A DNA stretch of 64,000 bases from Paenibacillus silagei (lineage in GTDB: Bacteria > Bacillota > Bacilli > Paenibacillales > Paenibacillaceae): assembly GCF_017874735.1 (NCBI RefSeq), contig NZ_JAGGLV010000024.1:48815-112814 (forward strand). Direction: 5' to 3'. Within the stretch, counting starts at the first letter, position 1, and the number at the start of each line of letters is the position of its first letter. The notes beneath the pieces are model-generated. The model ran no database searches. It was given only the letters and a program-made list of their open reading frames with translations, and had not been told where the DNA came from. Positions 8,686 through 16,552 of this stretch are shown here, one piece after another. The translations under genes were made by a program, and so were the position numbers.

Positions 8686-8733
8686 TTATCTGAATCCGCC
8701 TATAGAACTATAATCAAGTTGTAAGCGAATACA
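8686..8733 (+). promoter_or_regulatory. Promoter and CcpA (cre) site of the second GH130 transporter operon
   Basis: A perfect -10 TATAAT at 8709-8714 has TTATCT 17 bases upstream as a moderate -35. Directly after the expected transcription start, 8720-8733 reads TGTAAGCGAATACA, one mismatch from the cre consensus TGNAANCGNTTNCA. A cre at this place blocks transcription when CcpA-HPr(Ser-P) binds, so the operon should be repressed by preferred sugars and switched on by the adjacent YesN-type regulator. Confidence 0.6.
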
Positions 8734-8759
8734 GCAGGGTATATAAGGGGGCACTACCA

Positions 8760-10145
8760 ATGATGAAGCGTACGCTAATGACATCTCTGAGCCTGGTCCT
8801 GGCACTCGGCTTGGCAGCCTGCGGCAATGGTAACAGCGGCGGCAATGCAGCTGAAGGCAAGGGAGAAGGGGCGAAGGCCGGTTCGGGGGAAAAAACTAAA
8901 ATCAGCTATTGGACAGGCGACCGCCACGATGCGGATTTTATAAAGGAGAAGGTAGCCGAGTTCAACGCATCCAATCCTGACGGGATTGAAGTGGAGCTGG
9001 TCGTCAAGGGCGATGACTTTGATACCGCACTCGATCTGTCCTTCCAGACCTCGGATGCGCCGGATGTGATCCGGGCGAAGGAGAATACCATCCAGACCTT
9101 CTACAAAAAAGGCTTTCTCGCTCCGATTGACGAGTTCCTGAGCGATGAGATGAAGACGAAATTCCCGGCCATGCCGGATCTGAATGAATTTGACGGCAAG
9201 CGTTACAGTCTGCCAAACTACGGAACGACCATGCGTCTGGTGTACAACAAGGATCTGTTCGCCAAAGCGGGCATTGAGCATCCGCCGACTACCTTACAGG
9301 AGCTGGTGGATACAGCCAAGAAACTGACCGAAGCCGGCAAAGCGGACGGCGCTTACGGCTTCGCCCTTAACTTCAAGAACCCCGGCAGTGCGTTCGCACG
9401 TTCGGCGCGGGTGGTTGCGGAGATGAGCGGCTATGGCGGCTTCGGGTATGATTTCAAGACGGCCCGCTATGACTTCAGCGGCTTCGAGCCGATCATCAAT
9501 GCTTTTAAGCAGATCAAGGACGATGGCAGTATGCTGCCGGGTGTAGAATCGCTGGATATTGATCCGCTGCGGGCGCAGTTTGCGGAAGGCAAGATCGGAA
9601 TGTACATGTCCTACTCCTCGGAGCCGGGCGTCTACAAGAATCAGTTCCCGGCCAAGATTGACTGGGCGGCTGCTCCAGTTCCGACCATCGACGGCAATGT
9701 GAAGGGGGCTTCCGGCTTCCTCGGGGGCCAATGGCTGGCGCTCAGCTCGAAATCAGAGCATAAAGAAGCAGCCTGGAAGTTCATGGAGTTCATGTACGGC
9801 GATCAGGTGCTGACGGATTATCAGGAAAAAGGCTTCGGCATCTCCATGGTTCCGTCCATCAGCGCAGCAGCCAAGACACCGGATGTGAACGGCATCGAAG
9901 GCTTCCTGCCGAACAAGTACGATGGAGTGTGGCCGGTCTATCCGTCTGTAGCACCGGAAGGCATGAAATCGGATGACGCCTTCTTCAAATATATGCTAAA
10001 CGGCGGCGACCTGAAGGCGATTATCGCTGATCTGAACAAACGCTATAATGCTGCACTGGACAGTGTGATTGCGAATGACGGCGTGAAGGCCGAGCCGGAT
10101 GCCGGCTTTGATCCCGCCGCTCTGGGCGGCAAGTTCGCCAAATAG
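8760..10145 (+). CDS. Sugar ABC transporter solute-binding lipoprotein
   Basis: 461 residues, SBP_bac_1 family. A lipoprotein signal peptide ends in the lipobox L-A-A-C-G, with Cys21 as the lipidated residue, followed by a Gly/Ser/Lys-rich tether. The body has the usual extracellular binding-protein features (I-S-Y-W-T-G-D near 45, G-K-R-Y-S-L-P-N-Y-G near 145, and a W-x-F-M-E-F-M-Y-G segment near 340). An AAGGGGG ribosome site precedes the tandem ATG codons at 8760/8763. It is the first gene of an operon with two permeases and a GH130 phosphorylase. No ATPase gene is present, as is usual for this class, which shares an MsmX/MsmK-type ATPase encoded elsewhere. Confidence 0.93.
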   Translation: MMKRTLMTSLSLVLALGLAACGNGNSGGNAAEGKGEGAKAGSGEKTKISYWTGDRHDADFIKEKVAEFNASNPDGIEVELVVKGDDFDTALDLSFQTSDAPDVIRAKENTIQTFYKKGFLAPIDEFLSDEMKTKFPAMPDLNEFDGKRYSLPNYGTTMRLVYNKDLFAKAGIEHPPTTLQELVDTAKKLTEAGKADGAYGFALNFKNPGSAFARSARVVAEMSGYGGFGYDFKTARYDFSGFEPIINAFKQIKDDGSMLPGVESLDIDPLRAQFAEGKIGMYMSYSSEPGVYKNQFPAKIDWAAAPVPTIDGNVKGASGFLGGQWLALSSKSEHKEAAWKFMEFMYGDQVLTDYQEKGFGISMVPSISAAAKTPDVNGIEGFLPNKYDGVWPVYPSVAPEGMKSDDAFFKYMLNGGDLKAIIADLNKRYNAALDSVIANDGVKAEPDAGFDPAALGGKFAK

Positions 10146-10186
10146 ACAAAAGGTTAGGGATAGAGATATATAGGCCGGGATAGCGG

Positions 10187-10213
10187 GGGATGAGGGAGCA
10201 GCTTCCTCATCCC
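10187..10213 (+). promoter_or_regulatory. Intercistronic hairpin between binding-protein and permease genes
   Basis: Perfect nine-base stem GGGATGAGG / CCTCATCCC with a nine-base loop and no T tract. A stem here commonly protects the upstream binding-protein message and lowers permease expression. That role is inference. Confidence 0.55.
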
Positions 10214-10253
10214 TCTGCTCTGGCCGTAAAGGAAAGGAGCCGGAAGAAACCAG

Positions 10254-11156
10254 ATGAACAAAACGAAACATGCCTTATTTTCATACAGCTTTATCTTTCC
10301 AAGTGCCTTGCTTACGTTGGTCCTTGGGATTTACCCGATTGCCTGGGCGTTCCGCTATATGTTCTATGATTATAAAGGGTTCGGAACGGCCCGGTTTACC
10401 GGTCTGGCCAATTTCAGCCGCATTCTGAAGGATACCCAGTTCTGGGATTCGGTGGTGAATACATTTGTTTATGCAGGCGGCAAGCTGCTGATCACCATTC
10501 CGCTGGCCCTGCTGCTGGCCGCCATATTGAACCGGGGGCTGCGGGGCAGACAGCTGCTGCGGGGGATTTTCTTCATGCCTACCGTCATCAGTACCGCGGT
10601 AATGGCCGTAGTCTTCTTCACGATTTTCAACTCATATAACGGAATTCTCAACCAGTTCCTGATCCGCTCGGGCCTCTCCGATTCGGGTGTGGACTGGCTG
10701 GGGCCGAAATATGCCATGCTCACTGTCATCCTGGTTGCGGCCTGGGGGGCGGTCGGCAATTACATGCTGCTCTTCCTCGCCGGTCTGCAGAATATTCCCG
10801 AGGATGTGTACGAGGCTTCTTCTCTGGACGGGGCAGGCAAAATCCAGCAGTTCCGCTATGTCACCCTGCCGATGCTCGGACCTGTCATGCAGATGGTTAT
10901 TATGCTGGCGATCATCACAGCCCTGAAGGGCTACGAGAGCATCATGGTACTGACTGAAGGCGGTCCTGTAGGCAAGACGGAGGTCATGTTCCTGTATTTG
11001 TACAAATTATTTTTCCCTGTCGGCGGGGGCAGCGCGGCGGTTCAGGTCCAGGAGTTCGGATACGGCAGTGCGGTCGCCTTTGTGTCTGCGGTCATTGTAG
11101 GGATGATATCACTCATTTATTTCTACGCATCCAGACGTATGAATCAGACCGATTGA
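10254..11156 (+). CDS. Sugar ABC transporter permease, MalF type
   Basis: 300 residues, six membrane segments expected, starting right at the N terminus (F-S-Y-S-F-I-F-P-S-A). The conserved EAA loop is present near residue 190-215 (V-Y-E-A-S-S-L-D-G-A-G then V-T-L-P-M-L-G-P). It has a GGAAAGGAGCC ribosome site. It forms the heterodimeric channel with the permease that starts at 11171, and its stop lies 14 bases before that ATG. Confidence 0.93.
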   Translation: MNKTKHALFSYSFIFPSALLTLVLGIYPIAWAFRYMFYDYKGFGTARFTGLANFSRILKDTQFWDSVVNTFVYAGGKLLITIPLALLLAAILNRGLRGRQLLRGIFFMPTVISTAVMAVVFFTIFNSYNGILNQFLIRSGLSDSGVDWLGPKYAMLTVILVAAWGAVGNYMLLFLAGLQNIPEDVYEASSLDGAGKIQQFRYVTLPMLGPVMQMVIMLAIITALKGYESIMVLTEGGPVGKTEVMFLYLYKLFFPVGGGSAAVQVQEFGYGSAVAFVSAVIVGMISLIYFYASRRMNQTD

Positions 11157-11170
11157 GGAGAGAGGCTATT

Positions 11171-12007
11171 ATGAGACTAAGAACCATACTGGGTAAAATC
11201 ATCCTGTGGATTTTTTTGCTGACTGTTGCTTTTATCACCCTGATTCCGGTCGTAATCACGATCCTGGGCTCCTTCAAGACGAATGCCGAGCTGACTGCGG
11301 GAGCCACCTTCCTGCCGGAGAGCTGGCACTTCTCGAACTATGCCGAAGCCTGGTCGCAGGCGAATTTCTCCAGATATACGCTGAACAGCCTGATGGTTTC
11401 TCTGGCGGCAGTGGTCGGCACGCTTCTGGTATCATCCATGGCGGCTTATGTAGTGGACCGGATGGATTTTGCCGGCAAAAAATTGTATATCGGACTGCAA
11501 TCGTTCACCATGTTCGTGGCTGTAGGGGCGGTTGTGCTGCGTCCTCAGTTCGATCTGATGGTTAAGCTTCATCTGCACAACAGCCTGTGGGGCGTGATAT
11601 TGATTCTGATCTCCGCCCATGCTTCGATCTTCTTCATTCTGTTCAGCTTCATGAAGGGGATTCCCCGCGAGCTGGACGAGGCGGCGCTGATCGACGGCTG
11701 CTCTCCGGGCCGGACCTTCTGGCGGATCATTCTGCCGCTGCTCGGACCCGGACTTGGCGTTGGTGCCCTGTTCACCTTCCGCGGCGCGTGGAATGAATAT
11801 CTGCTGCCGCTCGTGTTCACGATGACGAAGCCGGAGCTACAGACGCTGACTGTCGGCCTGGCGAACCTGAAATATGGGATTTCGGCCGCTTCCCAGACCC
11901 ACTACATGATGGCAGGTGCCTGCTTGTCCATTCTGCCGATTCTCGTCGCCTACCTGTTTGCCAACAAATCCTTCATGCAGATGACAGCCGGTTCCCTGAA
12001 GGGGTAG
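11171..12007 (+). CDS. Sugar ABC transporter permease, MalG type
   Basis: 278 residues. I take the ATG at 11171, which has GAGGAGAGAGG just upstream, rather than the TTG at 11153 that overlaps the previous stop. The EAA loop (E-L-D-E-A-A-L-I-D-G, then I-I-L-P-L-L-G-P-G) and the closing G-S-L-K-G are typical. It is strongly similar to the partial permease at 1-470, which supports a duplicated cassette. Confidence 0.92.
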   Translation: MRLRTILGKIILWIFLLTVAFITLIPVVITILGSFKTNAELTAGATFLPESWHFSNYAEAWSQANFSRYTLNSLMVSLAAVVGTLLVSSMAAYVVDRMDFAGKKLYIGLQSFTMFVAVGAVVLRPQFDLMVKLHLHNSLWGVILILISAHASIFFILFSFMKGIPRELDEAALIDGCSPGRTFWRIILPLLGPGLGVGALFTFRGAWNEYLLPLVFTMTKPELQTLTVGLANLKYGISAASQTHYMMAGACLSILPILVAYLFANKSFMQMTAGSLKG

Positions 12008-12077
12008 CTGTCCTGCACTGCACAGACTATAGACAACATGAAACAATCAACATTCAATATTTAAGGAGGTACACCCC

Positions 12078-13085
12078 ATGACACTACACATTCCGGCGAT
12101 TCTGCAATCCGCCCCGTTCATCCGGCGGTATCCGGGGAATCCGGTGCTGGATGCAGCGAAGGTTCCTTACCCCACCGCACTGGTATTCAATGCCGGTGTA
12201 ACGAAATTCAACGGCAAATATGTGATGATCTTCCGCAATGATTACGGCTCACTGGCCGATCAGACGCTTGAGCCGCACCACACCACGGATCTCGGCATTG
12301 CCTACAGCGACGACGGGCTGAGCTGGACCGCCGGCCCGAAGCCGGTGTTCAAAATGCACGATGAGGAAATTATCCGCGCCTACGACCCGCGCCTGACCGT
12401 GCTCGGCGGCCGCTGTTATATGTGTTTTGCCGTGGATACGCGCCATGGCATCCGCGGCGGAATTGCCGTCACCGATGATCTGGAGCACTTCGAGGTGCTC
12501 AGCCTGTCTACACCGGACCTGCGCAATATGGTGCTGTTTCCAGAGCTGATCGGCGGCAAGTATGTCCGGCTGGAGCGTCCCTTCACGGTGTACAGCCGCG
12601 GCGGCCGGGACCGCTTCGACGCCTGGATCTCCGAGTCGCCGGACCTCGTGCATTGGGGCAACTCCAGCCTGCTGCTCGCCGTCGAGCAGGTGCCGTTTGC
12701 CAATGACAAGGTCGGACCAGCTGCGCCTCCCGTCCGGACGGACAAGGGCTGGCTGACCACCTTCCATGCGGTGGATGTAGACCCGGCCAGAGGCAAGCAC
12801 GGCTGGGAGGACACCTGGAAAAAGCGCTATACTGCCGGAATTATGCTGCTGGATCTGGAGGACCCCCGCAAGGTGCTCGGCATGAGTAAGCAGCCGCTAC
12901 TGGCGCCGGAGACGGATTATGAGATTGGCGGGGGCTTCCGTAATCATGTGATTTTCCCCGGCGGGATGATTCTGGAGGATGACGGCGAGGTCAAGATCTA
13001 TTACGGCTCTGCGGATACGGTTGAATGCCTGGCGACTGCCCATGTGGACGATCTGCTCCGGCTCTGTCTGGAGCCGGGGGAATAA
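12078..13085 (+). CDS. GH130 family beta-mannoside phosphorylase, copy 2
   Basis: 335 residues, the same length as copy 1 at 3640-4647 and similar throughout, including N-A-G-V-T-K-F, M-I-F-R-N-D-Y-G, Y-D-P-R-L and the C-terminal I-Y-Y-G-S-A-D. The ribosome site AAGGAGGT is strong. The enzyme is expected to act in the cytosol on imported beta-mannosides, giving mannose 1-phosphate and a shorter sugar, which saves ATP. It closes the operon that begins at 8760. The differences from copy 1 are spread out rather than clustered in one domain, so both copies are probably active; whether their chain-length preference differs cannot be judged here. Confidence 0.88.
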   Translation: MTLHIPAILQSAPFIRRYPGNPVLDAAKVPYPTALVFNAGVTKFNGKYVMIFRNDYGSLADQTLEPHHTTDLGIAYSDDGLSWTAGPKPVFKMHDEEIIRAYDPRLTVLGGRCYMCFAVDTRHGIRGGIAVTDDLEHFEVLSLSTPDLRNMVLFPELIGGKYVRLERPFTVYSRGGRDRFDAWISESPDLVHWGNSSLLLAVEQVPFANDKVGPAAPPVRTDKGWLTTFHAVDVDPARGKHGWEDTWKKRYTAGIMLLDLEDPRKVLGMSKQPLLAPETDYEIGGGFRNHVIFPGGMILEDDGEVKIYYGSADTVECLATAHVDDLLRLCLEPGE

Positions 13086-13139
13086 GTAAAGTTGCAAGCT
13101 GGCTGAAAGCGGGAATGAGGAGCGGTAGTGGTGGGATGG

Positions 13140-13776
13140 TGCATTAAGTGCAACAATGGTAGCTTAATAGGAGCGACTTGAGCGGAGAGTGTGCATAAAG
13201 TGCAACAATTCTAGCACGATAGCAGCAACCGTGGGCAGAATGTGCAAAAAGTGCAACATTGCAGCTCAATGGGAGCGACTTGAGCGGGGAGTGTGCTTAA
13301 AATGCAACATTTCTAGCTCAATTGCAGCGACCGTAGGCAGATTGTGCATAAAGTGCAACAATGCAGCCCCATAGGAGCAGCCAGCGCAGGAATCCTGCAC
13401 AAATTGCAACAACACAGATCCAATTAGCACCGGTTCGCCGAAATTCCTGCAAAATCTGCAACAATAGCTCCACAGCCAGTAACCAATGTAGAGAAATCCT
13501 GCAAAAGGTGCAACATTGCCGGAACCTAGCCAAACCCGCTAACTGAAAGCGGGCGATGGGCGAGAATGAGGTGTAAAAGTGCACTTGAAATCGCTGAAAG
13601 TTGGCGTTGGGGCGAGAATGAGGTGTAAAACTGCACCAGAATTAGCCGAAAGTTGGCGATGGGCGAGAATGAGGTGTAAAAGTGCACTTGAATTCGCTGA
13701 AAGTTGGCGATGGGCAGGAGTAAGGTGCAGAAGTGCACCTTATCCCGGCCTAAAGCAGGCGCAGGGCGGGAATGCG
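13140..13776 (+). repeat. Largest 51-base repeat array, twelve units, two core families
   Basis: Cores start at 13140, 13192, 13243, 13294, 13345, 13396, 13448 and 13500 (family TGCAnAAnTGCAACA), then at 13572, 13624, 13675 and 13726 (family GGTGtAaaagTGCAC). Steps are 51 or 52, except 72 at the change of family. About 18 bases around each core are conserved and the remaining 33 vary. No gene is supported in 13086-13786. The 51-base step is 17 codons, so both strands stay open by chance as Cys-rich or hydrophobic 17-residue repeats. Confidence 0.85.
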
Positions 13777-13786
13777 GTACGCCCCC

Positions 13787-14989
13787 TCAGCTCGTCAACT
13801 GGTGCAGCACCAGAGCACATGCGCCTGTTGCGACAGCACGCTCGCCCAGGCTGCTCCGGGTGAAGCGGACATTGTACTGTCCGCGGTAGTAGGTCCGCTC
13901 CAGGGCGATCCGCGTGGCGGTCTCGTAGAAATCTGCGGCGAGGAACAGCGGGCCGCCCAGGATGACCTCCTCCGGGTGGAGGATGTTAATCAGGTTCGCC
14001 AGCCCGATGCCGCAGGCCACCGCCATCTCATCGAATAACCGGACCATTACAGGATCGCGCTCCCGGAGCGCTTCCAGCAGATGGACGAATTCCAAAGCCT
14101 CCGCATGCTCTGCCAGAGCACGGAGGCTTGTGCTGCTGTCCAGCCGCCAGGCCTCGCGGGCCTGCCCCTCCAGCGTCCGGACCGACACATAGCTCTCCCA
14201 GGCCCCGGCGTTGCCGCCGGGAATCTGCGGCGGCACTCCCGGGAGGTCAATGATCATCTGCCCGACGGCCCCTTCGGTATCGGTCATGCCGTAGAGCAGC
14301 CGCCCGTCATTCATGATCGCTGAGCGCAAGCCGATTCCGGCATGGAGATAGAGAAGGTGCTGATGCATCCGGTTGCTGCCGGCCCAGTATTCGCCGAGCA
14401 GTGCCGTATTGGCTCCATTATCCAGATAGACAGGCACCCCCAGGCGCTGCTCCAGCTGTTCCTTGATATGTACTTGTGACCAGCCCTCTGCAGGAAAACG
14501 GGCCGGATTCAGGATAACTCCGGCTGTGCGGTCCAGCGGACCAACCGCCCCGATGCCCAGACCGGCGACCCGGCTAAGCTGGACAGAGGCTGCGTCAAGC
14601 ATCTGTAAGCCTTGTCTGTGGAGCGACTCCATTAGAAGCTCGGGGGTAAGCCCTGCATCCATGCTCCAGGTATGCTCGCCCAGCAAGCGCAGATGAAAGT
14701 CTGTCAGCACAAGCTTGGCATGGGTACGGGAGATCTCCAGCCCCAGCAGATAAGCGTAAGATGGATTCGTCTCATAGAGGGTAGGGCGGCGTCCGCCGGT
14801 GGATTCGCCGAAGCCGACCTCAACCAGAAGCTCCTGGGACAACAGTTCATCCAGGATGCGTGTTAACGTGCTTATGGTCAGTCCGCTTTCGTCCAGCAGG
14901 GTCTGCTTGGAGACGGTACCGTGTTTTCTGACCGTGAAATAGATCTCTCTGGCTTTGGGATTGGCGATGACTTCATGAATAGGCAGCAC
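13787..14989 (-). CDS. ROK family transcriptional repressor (NagC/XylR type)
   Basis: 400 residues. The N-terminal winged helix-turn-helix (about 10-65, with S-K-Q-T-L-L-D-E-S-G-L-T) is followed by a ROK sugar-kinase fold. The ATP/sugar motifs are partly kept (L-G-L-E-I-S-R-T near 95; G-L-G-I-G-A-V-G-P-L near 155; Y-L-D-N-G-A-N near 205). The zinc motif C-x-C-G-x-x-G-C usual in ROK repressors is replaced by P-G-G-N-A-G-A-W-E-S-Y with no cysteine. GTG start with AAGGAGAGA eight bases before it. Likely binds a sugar effector; the target may be its own neighbourhood, but no operator is obvious. Confidence 0.88.
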   Translation of the reverse strand: MLPIHEVIANPKAREIYFTVRKHGTVSKQTLLDESGLTISTLTRILDELLSQELLVEVGFGESTGGRRPTLYETNPSYAYLLGLEISRTHAKLVLTDFHLRLLGEHTWSMDAGLTPELLMESLHRQGLQMLDAASVQLSRVAGLGIGAVGPLDRTAGVILNPARFPAEGWSQVHIKEQLEQRLGVPVYLDNGANTALLGEYWAGSNRMHQHLLYLHAGIGLRSAIMNDGRLLYGMTDTEGAVGQMIIDLPGVPPQIPGGNAGAWESYVSVRTLEGQAREAWRLDSSTSLRALAEHAEALEFVHLLEALRERDPVMVRLFDEMAVACGIGLANLINILHPEEVILGGPLFLAADFYETATRIALERTYYRGQYNVRFTRSSLGERAVATGACALVLHQLTS

Positions 14990-15198
14990 AGATGGTTCTC
15001 TCCTTATGAAAAGACTATACCTGACGAATGGACTACATCTGCTTCAACAATGACATAAAAAGCAGGGTGCCGCAACTATCACAAGGAGAGCGTAAGCGTA
15101 AGCGCCATTTCGAATATGTAGCCGCTGCCGGGGAGAGACGCAGGACGGTCAGGCAGCATATGAGGATAAGCAGGCGTTAGTGGCGAGGATTGTTCATC

Positions 15199-15654
15199 CT
15201 AGAGCAGCGCCTTGAAGGAATGGCGGATCACATCGCCGCGGCTGATGATGCCGACCAGCACATGGTTCCGTTCGACGGGAACCTTTTTGATCTGCTTTTT
15301 GCCGAGGATGGTGGCGATGGCTTCAATATCTTCTTCGGCATGCACGGTGATGACCTTCTTCTTGGCGATAGCCATTACGTTCAGACCCAGCAGCTTCTGC
15401 GCCCGTTCCTCGAACAGATCATTATCCCCGACGAACACATTAATCTGGAAAAAAGAATCCACAATCAGATCCTCATGCCTGCCGATATAGCGCATAATAT
15501 CCCCGTCGCTGAGGTAGGCGACAATCTCATTCCGGTCATTCACGACAGGCATACCGCTGATCCGGTGGGCAATACATTTCTCAATAAAAGTCCGTACGGT
15601 GTCTTCCTGCTTAACCTTGTACACCTGACGGACCATGAATTCATGGGCTTTCAT
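15199..15654 (-). CDS. Two-CBS-domain protein
   Basis: 151 residues made almost wholly of a CBS pair (about 8-65 and 85-148), with H-R-I-S-G-M-P-V-V-N and I-K-K-V-P-V-E-R-N as the core strands. CBS pairs bind adenine nucleotides and usually act as energy or nucleotide sensors. No catalytic domain is attached. The gene is divergent from a MarR-type regulator; the shared 119-base region holds a perfect palindrome, so the regulator may control it. AGGGGG ribosome site upstream of the ATG. Confidence 0.88.
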   Translation of the reverse strand: MKAHEFMVRQVYKVKQEDTVRTFIEKCIAHRISGMPVVNDRNEIVAYLSDGDIMRYIGRHEDLIVDSFFQINVFVGDNDLFEERAQKLLGLNVMAIAKKKVITVHAEEDIEAIATILGKKQIKKVPVERNHVLVGIISRGDVIRHSFKALL

Positions 15655-15692
15655 ACCGGTTCCCCCTGAAAATTAGCTTTTGCAGAAATAAG

Positions 15693-15728
15693 TTGTATCA
15701 TGAAAGTATATACTTGTATTATACAAGT
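15693..15728 (+). promoter_or_regulatory. Probable MarR operator and overlapping promoter
   Basis: 15712-15728 is a perfect palindrome, ACTTGTAT-T-ATACAAGT, 17 bases long, a size typical for MarR dimers. It overlaps a -10-like TATTAT (15717-15722) placed 18 bases after TTGTAT (15693-15698). Binding here would block the MarR gene's promoter and might also affect the divergent CBS gene. Confidence 0.6.
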
Positions 15729-15773
15729 GGAAAGAGTAAAGTCAATGAATAAAAGAGAAGAGGGGCAACCGGC

Positions 15774-16208
15774 ATGGACAAACATTCAATTGAGACAATA
15801 GAGCTGGAAATGGCGGTTCTGTTCCGCCGTCTCACTTCAATTACCACGTTCAAAAAAATCGGCAATCTGGATCGTGCGGCCTACCTGCTGCTGCATCACA
15901 TTGCCTCTCGTGAAGGAACTGCCGGGATAAAGGCAATCTCCGATGAGTTTCAGTTGGATATTTCTACGGTCAGCCGGCAGGCTGCCTCACTGGAGAGTAA
16001 GGGGTACATCACCCGGGTACCGGACCCTGTGGACGGGCGGGCTTATTCGCTGCAGATTACGGAGACGGGCAAAGCGAGTCTGGAGGAGAACCGGCAGGTC
16101 CGGCAGGAGATGATCGAACAACTGCTAAAGGGCTGGTCGGAGGAGGAGGGACAGCTGTTCGGGGAGCTGCTGCGGAAGTTCAATGCAACTTTTCTGGGAG
16201 AGGGCTGA
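15774..16208 (+). CDS. MarR family transcriptional regulator
   Basis: 144 residues. Winged helix-turn-helix at about 50-110 (I-S-D-E-F-Q-L-D-I-S-T-V-S-R-Q as recognition region, wing D-P-V-D-G-R-A). The flanking helices would form the dimer interface and ligand pocket. A GAGAAGAGGGG ribosome site precedes the ATG. It is divergent from the CBS gene and probably regulates itself through the palindrome at 15712-15728. No efflux pump or enzyme gene sits next to it, so the ligand is unknown. Confidence 0.88.
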   Translation: MDKHSIETIELEMAVLFRRLTSITTFKKIGNLDRAAYLLLHHIASREGTAGIKAISDEFQLDISTVSRQAASLESKGYITRVPDPVDGRAYSLQITETGKASLEENRQVRQEMIEQLLKGWSEEEGQLFGELLRKFNATFLGEG

Positions 16209-16311
16209 TGGGTCGCGGAAGGTAACAGAAACCGCTTATGGGCTGAAGGGTGCTATAGGCTAGAGGAACCGGACCAAGGAGAGTCGGGTAGGTGCCCGGC
16301 CCCGGAAGTAT

Positions 16312-16500
16312 TCTATTGTATTTTGTGCAGTCAGATGAAGCGAAAAGGCTCTATTTCAGCGATCGATTGTACTTCGTACATTAGATTTTTGCGATACAGC
16401 CTGAACCGGGCGGATTTACAGAATTCTATTGCAGTAAATACAGCAGAATGTGTTTTTAGAGGCTTTTACACGGATTCTGCTGTATAAAATACAATCACCT
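16312..16500. repeat. Composite 51-base repeat array, TGTA/TACA core (two forward, two inverted units)
   Basis: Units start at 16312, 16363, 16425 and 16476, giving steps 51, 62 and 51. The first two carry ATTGTATTTTGTGCAG and GATTGTACTTCGTACATT. The last, read on the other strand, gives ATTGTATTTTATACAGC. This is the same composite layout as 3248-3435. The rest of 16209-16552 shows no gene. Confidence 0.78.
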
Positions 16501-16552
16501 GCTTCATTCTCGCCCTGGGTTCGTATAGCCATCAGGTAAACTCAGGAAAATC

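Noticed and set aside
13189..13374. 61-codon plus-strand frame with Cys-x-Lys-Cys motifs, zinc-ribbon like
   Set aside because: The cysteines come from the TGCAACA repeat core; there is no ribosome site and the frame drifts when a unit is 52 bases.
13140..13560. CRISPR array (regular repeats with variable spacers)
   Set aside because: The conserved part is only about 18 bases and degenerate, the variable parts are partly similar to each other, units occur in both directions at other loci, and no cas genes are present.
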